38,119 nucleotides of DNA, taken from NCBI RefSeq assembly GCF_001440035.1, contig NZ_LJYG01000110.1:1-38119 (forward strand), written 5' to 3'. Below are positions 32,691 to 38,119 of this stretch, one piece after another. A program made the position numbers and the translations under genes. Each line of letters starts with the position of its first letter. Positions within the stretch are counted from its first letter, which is position 1. This DNA comes from Bradyrhizobium manausense. Its GTDB lineage: Bacteria; Pseudomonadota; Alphaproteobacteria; Rhizobiales; Xanthobacteraceae. The notes below the pieces were generated by a model that searched no databases, had not been told where the DNA came from, and saw only the letters and a program-made list of their open reading frames with translations.

Positions 32691-32870
32691 GCGGTACGTC
32701 GTACATCTTCCGAGTTAACAACCGATGTGCCGCAGGTGGGTTGTGCTCAACAATTCTTGAAATGTAAGGTCGTTCACACGCCTCGCTCCGCGATCGGATC
32801 ATCGTGCACGTCGTCGGTGCTGGCCGCATCCCGCGTCCGGATCGATCCACCGGTGAGCCAAGGAGGCAAC

Positions 32871-33110
32871 ATGAGCAACGCAGCAAACAGGGAAGAGATC
32901 GTCCGCAAGTTCCTGGGGTCGAAGGTGTTCGACTTCAATGCTTTCGGAAAATTCGTTGCCGAGAATGGCGCGAGCATTGCGAGTGCCAGCGAAAGCGAGT
33001 TCGGCTTCGTGGTCGGCAATCGCTTCATCCGTTACTGCATCCCGCCGGTGGTGGAAGTGGAACAGGGGATCAATCCGGCCGCTATCCGCAATGAGGTCAC
33101 CGGCCGCTGA
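32871..33110 (+). CDS. 79-residue protein of unknown function
   Basis: This is a short protein with an excellent SD (AGGAGG, 32861-32866) 4 nt before its ATG, so it is very likely translated, and well. It begins MSNAANREEIVRKFLGSKVF, continues with FGKFVAENGASIASASESE, and ends with a hydrophobic stretch (GFVVGNRFIRYCIPPVVEVE) and a short polar tail. It has one Cys and no signal peptide or transmembrane helix. I recognise no family. It stands 83 bp before the 437-residue gene in the same direction and may form a two-gene unit with it. A role as small partner or as precursor of a modified peptide is speculative. Confidence 0.75.
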   Translation: MSNAANREEIVRKFLGSKVFDFNAFGKFVAENGASIASASESEFGFVVGNRFIRYCIPPVVEVEQGINPAAIRNEVTGR

Positions 33111-33114
33111 CCCG

Positions 33115-33137
33115 GCCCCGAGGTGCGCTTCCGGGGC
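33115..33137 (+). terminator. GC hairpin between the small gene and the 437-residue gene
   Basis: GCCCCG (33115-33120) pairs with CGGGGC (33132-33137) around an 11-nt loop, 5 nt after the stop of the small gene. There is no T-run behind it, so it is more likely an RNA-stability or attenuating element than a full terminator. It could lower expression of the downstream gene relative to the small protein. Confidence 0.3.
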
Positions 33138-33193
33138 GGCCACGATCTCGCTTTGGTCCATCAGCTCCCGCATTCCCTTCTCGTGAGGCGCCT

Positions 33194-34507
33194 ATGCCAA
33201 ATCTGCAGGATCGGACTGCCGCGCCGGGTTGCAACCGCATTGCGGCCGGCGCCGCGAACCCCGCGGAAGTTGCCCAGGATCTGCGGCGACGCCTGCAGCT
33301 CGCCGTGCGCATCGCCGAGCGGACGCTCCAGTTTCTCGGCAAGGACGGGTTCGACGGTGCGGAGGTCCCGGACGGAAATTTCGCCGCGGAAAAACCGCTC
33401 GCCGAAACCGCGATGCTGCTCTATGTAGCCGCGCGCTACGCGCCCGATGCCGGCACGGCGGCGCCGCTGCGAGATCTCGTGCCCTATGCGCGCTCGGAGC
33501 AGATGCGCTGGGACGTCGTACGCTATCCGTCGGTCTGCCTCCAGCTCGCGACGCCGCACATCCTGCTGAGTGCACTCGGCCATGTCGATCAGGACTTCGA
33601 CGAACTGCTGGCGCGAAGCTGGTCCGCGTCGGCGCGAGCCGGGCACGAAGTGGTGCCGTACCGCGAGCTCGAAGTGCTCTGGTTGCATGCGCTGTGGCGC
33701 CGCGAGCGGCCGGGCCCCGTGTGTGAAGAGATCGCGCGCAAGACCGCGCTCGGAAATCCGATCGATCTATTGAACGGCACGCGCGATGACGCCTATGCGC
33801 ACACGCATGCCCCGATGTATGCCACCAATTTCGGGGCGTGGCAGGTGACGTTGCCGCGGCCGAGCGGCGAGTTTCTCGACGAGGCTGGGTCCGTGCTCGC
33901 CCGCGCGCTGGTCGTCGAGGACTATGACCTTGCGGGCGAAGCGCTGATGGCGTGGCCGCTCTTGTCGTCGCACTGGAGTCCGGCCGCTGCGTTCGGCTTT
34001 CGCGTTCTCGCCTCGCTGGAGGACAAGGTTGGATTTCTTCCCGCAGGACGCTCGGCGTCGGGCCGGATCCGGCGGTTGAACGGACACGACAAGACCAGAT
34101 GCGCGCTCGCGACCTCCTATCACACGGCTTACGTGATGGGCATGTTGTGCGCGGTGTCGCTCAAGGACGGTATGGCGTCGCCCTTCGACATCGCAGGTGC
34201 CGCATATCAGATGGATCTCATCGAGATGTTGTATGCCGCGATACCCCGGACAGGCGCGCATTGGGAGAACGCTTTCCAGTCGCTGGATGCGCGCGAGCAG
34301 ATGGCGCTCGCGCCGTTTCTGCTCGATGTTGCGCTGATACGGTCGAGCCGCAGCGGTGACGCCGCACGGATGGTGCATCTGCTGCAGACCGCCATCACGC
34401 ACGGCATGGCTCACACCGCGCTGTGCAGCCAATCGGCCGAATATCTCTCGCGCCTGGGCGCGATGGTGGATGGCCGGCACACGGTCTCGCGCCTATCGCG
34501 AGCGTGA
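33194..34507 (+). CDS. Uncharacterised 437-residue protein (possibly DUF6895-like)
   Basis: This is a soluble, mostly helical protein with no signal peptide or transmembrane segment. Notable blocks are ETAMLLYVAARYAP, RYPSVCLQLATPHILLSALG, VPYRELEVLWLHALW, DDAYAHTHAPMYATNFGAW (His-rich), TSYHTAYVMGMLCAVSLK and a C-terminal HGMAHTALCSQSAEYLSRLG. The HTHAPMYATNFG pattern recalls proteins annotated DUF6895 in actinomycetes and bradyrhizobia, but I am not certain. The start is ATG 33194 with GAGGCG upstream. It follows the 79-residue gene, and its 3' end overlaps the convergent hydrolase gene by 15 bases. The several conserved-looking His and Cys residues could bind metal; this is inference. Confidence 0.8.
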   Translation: MPNLQDRTAAPGCNRIAAGAANPAEVAQDLRRRLQLAVRIAERTLQFLGKDGFDGAEVPDGNFAAEKPLAETAMLLYVAARYAPDAGTAAPLRDLVPYARSEQMRWDVVRYPSVCLQLATPHILLSALGHVDQDFDELLARSWSASARAGHEVVPYRELEVLWLHALWRRERPGPVCEEIARKTALGNPIDLLNGTRDDAYAHTHAPMYATNFGAWQVTLPRPSGEFLDEAGSVLARALVVEDYDLAGEALMAWPLLSSHWSPAAAFGFRVLASLEDKVGFLPAGRSASGRIRRLNGHDKTRCALATSYHTAYVMGMLCAVSLKDGMASPFDIAGAAYQMDLIEMLYAAIPRTGAHWENAFQSLDAREQMALAPFLLDVALIRSSRSGDAARMVHLLQTAITHGMAHTALCSQSAEYLSRLGAMVDGRHTVSRLSRA

Positions 34508-35635
34508 GACCTGGTCCGTCGCCGTCCCCTGCACGCTGCCGGAGGCGAGCTGGTCGTCGACGGCATAGAGTGTGCAGGTCGGCGACCATTTCATGCAGGC
34601 CGCGAGCGAATCGCGTTGCGCCCCGTCCACGGTGCTGCGCCCCGAACGCCAGCCGTAGCCGCCGTTCGGCGACACCGCGAAGGCCTTGTGCGGCACGGTG
34701 CTGTCGAGATAGCGCGCGAACTCGGCTTTCGCCGCGTCGTTGAAATGAGCAGGCGGCGGCAGCGGATCGGGCAGGCTCAGCACGTCGTGGCCAAGCCCGC
34801 GCTCGCGCAGGAAGGCGTCGATGTACGGCGTCCATTGCGGGCGGGCCACCACGGAATAGAGATAATGGCCGTCATCGCCGTAGGGCGGCGCCGCGACGAA
34901 TTTGGCGTCGCCGCCGCCGGCGCGAAATCCGTCATAGAACCGGCGCGCGAGATCGGGTCCGAAGTACAGGTCGTTGGTTGCGTAGACCCACAGCATCGGC
35001 ACGCGCGAGGTCTTGCCGAAGGTCGCGAAGGCCTGCACCAGCCCCTCCGGATTGCAGACGTCGTCATCGTCGCGTGAGCCGCGGCCGCCGGCGAAGCTGA
35101 TCGCGGCAACGAGGCCGCTTGGCGCCTGCGCGGTCAGCGCGACGGTGGCGAGTCCCCCGGCGGAATGGCCGGCCGCGATCATGCCCGTGGTGGTGACGTC
35201 GGTCCTGCGGCTCATCGCATCGATTGCCGCGCGCAAATCCGCGACCGCGACCGCGGCCGCCGGCAGATAGGCGGCCTTGGCGCAGCCGCCGACGCCGTCG
35301 ACCCGTCCGCCGGGCGAAGTACCGTAGCCGCGCCGCATCACGATCAGCGCGGCAAAACCGCGCCGGGCATATTCCAGCGCGATGCCATAATATTTGTGCG
35401 CCGACATCGTTGCGCGGTCTTCGAAGCTGCGCGGCGAGCCGTGGCTGAGCAGCGCCAGCGGATAGCGCTTGGTGCCCGCGGGGCGGACCAGGAACGCCTC
35501 CAGCCCCTGCGGTCCGGCCTCCGCCATCGGGATGCGCAGGTCCTCGCTGTAGAACTGGCCGGCGTCGGCGCGAGCCCCAACCCCCGCGATGGCGAGCAGG
35601 ACGAGCACGGGCAGATGCCGGCGCGCAAAGCCCAT
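34493..35635 (-). CDS. Secreted alpha/beta hydrolase (dienelactone-hydrolase-like)
   Basis: This is a 380-residue exported hydrolase. Residues 1-25 form a signal peptide (MGFARRHLPVLVLLAIAG, then ARADA). LALLSHGSPRSFED holds the oxyanion-hole HG motif. The nucleophile elbow GHSAGG places the catalytic Ser at 158. YATNDLYFGPDLA is a likely site for the acid, and DDGHYLY carries a candidate His. It should cleave ester bonds in the periplasm or outside the cell; the substrate is unknown. The C-terminal 90 residues, with paired Cys in the ACMKWSPTCTLYAVDD segment, may form a disulfide-bonded extra region. The ATG at 35635 begins the signal peptide. It converges on the 437-residue gene with a 15-base overlap. 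Confidence 0.85.
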   Translation of the reverse strand: MGFARRHLPVLVLLAIAGVGARADAGQFYSEDLRIPMAEAGPQGLEAFLVRPAGTKRYPLALLSHGSPRSFEDRATMSAHKYYGIALEYARRGFAALIVMRRGYGTSPGGRVDGVGGCAKAAYLPAAAVAVADLRAAIDAMSRRTDVTTTGMIAAGHSAGGLATVALTAQAPSGLVAAISFAGGRGSRDDDDVCNPEGLVQAFATFGKTSRVPMLWVYATNDLYFGPDLARRFYDGFRAGGGDAKFVAAPPYGDDGHYLYSVVARPQWTPYIDAFLRERGLGHDVLSLPDPLPPPAHFNDAAKAEFARYLDSTVPHKAFAVSPNGGYGWRSGRSTVDGAQRDSLAACMKWSPTCTLYAVDDQLASGSVQGTATDQVSRSR

Positions 35636-35735
35636 GGGGCGATGATTCTCCGTGGCCGTTGCGGATCATAACAGAACCCGCATAACCCGGCGAACCGGCC
35701 TCGTTCCGGATCGCTCTAGCGTCCGTCCCGATCGA

Positions 35736-36107
35736 TCACTTCAGCGTCTGGAGATAGGCGATGACATTGGCCCGATCTGCGGGATTCGCCAGCCCCTTGA
35801 AGAACATCTTGACGCCGTGGACGTCGCCGCGGGGATCGGCGAGATAGGCGTCCAGCGCTGTTGGCGTCCAGGCCTCCTTGTTGGCCTTCATGGCATCAGA
35901 ATAGGCGAAGTCCGGGACGGCGCCAGGCTTGCGGCCGACGACATTCCAGAGGCTCGGGCCGACCTTGTTCACCCCGATCACTGCCGCGTGGCAGTTCTCG
36001 CAGGTTTGCTGGAAGACGGCCTTCCCCGCCGCCGGATCGCTCTCCGCGGCGCAGGCCGACGACGCGGCGCTGGCCAGCATGAGCGTGAAAAACAGACGTC
36101 CAATCAT
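35736..36107 (-). CDS. Class I cytochrome c, periplasmic
   Basis: This is a 123-residue c-type cytochrome. Residues 1-21 form a Sec signal peptide (MIGRLFFTLMLASAASSACA). The haem-binding CENCH is at 36-40 and the axial Met101 lies in GVKMFFKGL. KVGPSLWNVVGRKPG and the closing ANVIAYLQTLK are typical of mitochondrial/c2-type class I cytochromes. It would carry electrons in the periplasm, for example to a terminal oxidase. The frame is open to 36200, but the ATG at 36107 gives a proper signal peptide. It is divergent from pgm. No oxidase genes are nearby, so its partner is unknown. Confidence 0.93.
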   Translation of the reverse strand: MIGRLFFTLMLASAASSACAAESDPAAGKAVFQQTCENCHAAVIGVNKVGPSLWNVVGRKPGAVPDFAYSDAMKANKEAWTPTALDAYLADPRGDVHGVKMFFKGLANPADRANVIAYLQTLK

Positions 36108-36413
36108 GGTGATCGCCCCACTCGCGGGATCTGCCGGTATATCCCGCAGGTCCCCGCCTTCGTTCATCAAACGGGGAGCATCGTGCGCCGCGCCGGGCAA
36201 CGGCGTCCTTGTCCTGCATCAACCGATACCCGGCACCAAAGTACGAGATCGCCATGTGCCATTTCCGATGGATCGCTCGGTGCAGGATCGGCGTTGTCGA
36301 TTGATCGTTGACCGGGGCATGGCATCTGACCGGCCCGCGAGACGGCTTGGCGCGCTCCCGGCCGATGCTATGGTGGGCCGCAATCCCTTCAAGGACAGGA
36401 CGAGGATATCCCA
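36108..36413. other. 306-bp divergent region between cytochrome c and pgm
   Basis: The region must hold promoters for both genes. The only clear element is the pgm ribosome-binding site GAGG (36402-36405), 8 nt before the GTG. Open frames crossing it on both strands look like GC-bias shadows. Confidence 0.4.
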
Positions 36414-38060
36414 GTGGCAGATGTTCATCCCGCGGCGGGCAAGCTGGTTTCGCCGGACGCGCTCGCCAACATTCCGCGGCTCGTGACCGCCTATTTCGCC
36501 GGCAAGCCCGATGCGGCCGACCCGGCGCAGCGGGTGGCGTTCGGCACGTCGGGCCATCGCGGCACCTCGCTCAAGAACACCTTCAATGAAGGCCATATCC
36601 TCAGCACCACGCAGGCCATCTGTGACTACAGGAAAGAGAAGGGGCTGACCGGTCCGCTCTTCATCGGCATCGACACCCATGCGCTGGCCGAGCCGGCGCT
36701 GGCCAGCGCCGTCGAGGTGTTCGCGGCCAACGGCGTCGAGTTGATGATCGACAAGGACCATGGCTACACGCCGACGCCCGTCATCTCGCATGCGATCCTG
36801 ACCTACAACAAGGGCCGCAGTCACGGCCTTGCCGACGGTGTCGTCGTCACGCCCTCGCACAATCCGCCTGAAGACGGCGGCTACAAATACAATCCGCCGC
36901 ATGGCGGCCCGGCCGACACCGACGCGACCTCCGTCATCGAAAAGCGCGCCAACGCCTATCTTGCGGATGGGCTCAAGGGCATCAAGCGCATCGACTATGC
37001 CAGGGCGCTGAAATCGTCGACCGTGCACGGCTATGACTACATCACGCCTTACGTTGCCGATCTCGGCAGTGTCGTCGATCTCGAGCTGGTCAAATCCGCC
37101 GGCGTCAATATCGGCATCGATCCGCTCGGCGGCGCCGCGGTGCACTACTGGGATCCGATCATCGCGCGCTACGGCCTGAAAGCGAGCGTGGTGAACGAGG
37201 CGATCGACCCGACCTTCCGCTTCATGACGGTGGACTGGGACGGCAAGATCCGCATGGACTGCTCCTCGCCTTACGCGATGGCGAGCCTGATCGCGATGCG
37301 CGACCGCTTCGACGTCGCCTTTGCCAACGACACCGACGCCGACCGCCACGGCATCGTGACGCGCACCGGCGGCCTGATGAATCCGAACCATTATCTGGCG
37401 ACCGCGATCTCCTATTTGTTCGCGCACCGCCCGAACTGGGGCAAGGATGCCGCGATCGGCAAGACCGTGGTGTCGAGCTCGATCATCGACCGCGTCGCCA
37501 GGAAGCTCGGCCGCAAGCTGGTGGAGACGCCGGTCGGCTTCAAATGGTTCGTCGATGGTCTGCTCACCGGCGGCTTCGGCTTCGGCGGCGAGGAGAGTGC
37601 AGGGGCCTCGTTCCTGCGCTGCGACGGCACGGTGTGGACCACCGACAAGGACGGCATCATCCTCGGCCTGCTCGCCGCCGAGATCATGGCCAGGACCGGC
37701 CGCGATCCGAGCCAGTTGTTCGGCGATCTCACCGCCGAGTTCGGCGTGCCCCACTACGCCCGCATCGACGTCGCCGCCACCGGGCCGCAGAAGACCATTT
37801 TGAAATCCGTCACGCCGGAGCAGCTTGGCCTGAAAGATCTCGCCGGCGATCCGGTTCGCGCCACGCTGAGCAAGGCGCCCGGCAACGGCCAGCCGTTCGG
37901 CGGCATCAAGGTCGAGACCGACTACGGCTGGTTCGCGGCGCGGCCGTCGGGCACCGAGGATGTGTACAAGATCTACGCCGAAAGTTTCCGCAGCACCGAG
38001 CACCTGAAGCGGATTCAGGAAGAGGCCCAGGCCGGGCTCGCAAAGGTGTTCGGGGCGTAA
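36414..38060 (+). CDS. pgm: Phosphoglucomutase (alpha-D-glucose-phosphate specific)
   Basis: This is a 548-residue cytoplasmic enzyme that interconverts glucose-1-phosphate and glucose-6-phosphate, feeding UDP-glucose, ADP-glucose and glycan synthesis. FGTSGHRGTSLKNTFNE at 43-59 is the family N-terminus. The phosphoserine loop TPSHNPP puts the active Ser at 148. The metal-binding DTDADRHG lies at 306-313, the sugar-binding GGEESAGASF near 393, and the phosphate-binding RPSGTED near 515. The length fits the E. coli Pgm type. The start is GTG 36414 with GAGG 8 nt upstream. The codon third positions appear strongly GC-biased, unlike much of the EPS locus, as expected for a core gene. It is not linked to a glg operon in this window. 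Confidence 0.96.
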   Translation: MADVHPAAGKLVSPDALANIPRLVTAYFAGKPDAADPAQRVAFGTSGHRGTSLKNTFNEGHILSTTQAICDYRKEKGLTGPLFIGIDTHALAEPALASAVEVFAANGVELMIDKDHGYTPTPVISHAILTYNKGRSHGLADGVVVTPSHNPPEDGGYKYNPPHGGPADTDATSVIEKRANAYLADGLKGIKRIDYARALKSSTVHGYDYITPYVADLGSVVDLELVKSAGVNIGIDPLGGAAVHYWDPIIARYGLKASVVNEAIDPTFRFMTVDWDGKIRMDCSSPYAMASLIAMRDRFDVAFANDTDADRHGIVTRTGGLMNPNHYLATAISYLFAHRPNWGKDAAIGKTVVSSSIIDRVARKLGRKLVETPVGFKWFVDGLLTGGFGFGGEESAGASFLRCDGTVWTTDKDGIILGLLAAEIMARTGRDPSQLFGDLTAEFGVPHYARIDVAATGPQKTILKSVTPEQLGLKDLAGDPVRATLSKAPGNGQPFGGIKVETDYGWFAARPSGTEDVYKIYAESFRSTEHLKRIQEEAQAGLAKVFGA

Positions 38061-38083
38061 GGCGCGCTTCACGAGGGGTCGTC

Positions 38084-38106
38084 ATGCCCGGGCTTGTCCC
38101 GGGCAT
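38084..38106. repeat. GC-rich palindromic repeat after pgm
   Basis: ATGCCCGGG (38084-38092) and CCCGGGCAT (38098-38106) are perfect 9-bp arms around the loop CTTGT. I recognise this as a dispersed palindromic repeat very common between genes in bradyrhizobia. It lies 24 bp after the pgm stop, can serve as a rho-independent-like stem without a T-run, and probably continues past the window edge. Confidence 0.75.
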
Positions 38107-38119
38107 CCACGTTCTTGGT

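Noticed and set aside
36108..36200. 31-residue N-terminal extension of cytochrome c
   Set aside because: The extra segment is polar and would precede a good signal peptide that begins at the ATG at 36107.
36219..38072. 617-codon open frame antisense to pgm
   Set aside because: It mirrors a certain gene with strong GC bias at third positions, which commonly opens the antisense frame. Its protein has no recognisable domain.

Overview
The window looks like a chromosomal segment of an alphaproteobacterium of the Bradyrhizobium type. The reasons are high GC content, many GTG/TTG starts, exo-like polysaccharide genes of rhizobial flavour, a two-hairpin intergenic repeat at 29051-29150, and a GC-rich palindromic repeat at the right edge of a kind common in that group. 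The assignment rests on recognition only; no database was searched.

Layout. 1-381 is the 5' part of an IS5-type transposase that runs off the left edge. About 0.6-25 kb is an exopolysaccharide (EPS) or surface-polysaccharide locus, and an acyltransferase at 25.4-26.6 kb may belong to it. The locus holds seven glycosyltransferase modules (604-1650, 1759-2955, 2944-3942, 5865-7025, N-terminus of 7022-9952, 9949-10944, 22263-23420). It also holds a UDP-glucose 4-epimerase (4870-5868), an ABC exporter (10941-12818), a Wzx/ExoT-like flippase (18235-19704), and a 1745-residue secreted RTX protein with a GH16 glycanase domain (13011-18248). Further members are a PEBP-like periplasmic protein, an HTTM-like membrane protein paired with a DCC thiol-disulfide oxidoreductase, and two small membrane proteins. 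Five genes from galE to the ABC exporter are joined by four consecutive 4-base ATGA overlaps. The central gene of that operon encodes one polypeptide with a GT2 domain, a NodS-like methyltransferase and a NodB-like deacetylase. No Wzy polymerase, initiating sugar-phosphate transferase or Wzc-type copolymerase is recognisable here, so the locus is either incomplete in the window or split in the genome.

26.5-31.6 kb is a mixed region. It has a frameshifted HNH-like pseudogene, an aldose 1-epimerase-like gene, a divergent LysR/MFS pair separated by the palindromic repeat, and an orphan OmpR-type response regulator. 31.8-38.1 kb appears to have higher GC and stronger GC bias at third positions. 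It carries a lytic transglycosylase, a 79-residue protein of unknown function followed by an uncharacterised 437-residue protein, a secreted alpha/beta hydrolase, a class I cytochrome c and phosphoglucomutase.

How the genes may fit together (inference). Pgm and GalE supply glucose-1-phosphate and UDP-galactose. The glycosyltransferases build a repeat unit, which the GT2-NodS-NodB protein and the acyltransferase decorate. The flippase and/or ABC exporter move it outward, and the RTX glycanase trims the polymer outside the cell. No rRNA, tRNA or CRISPR array was seen.
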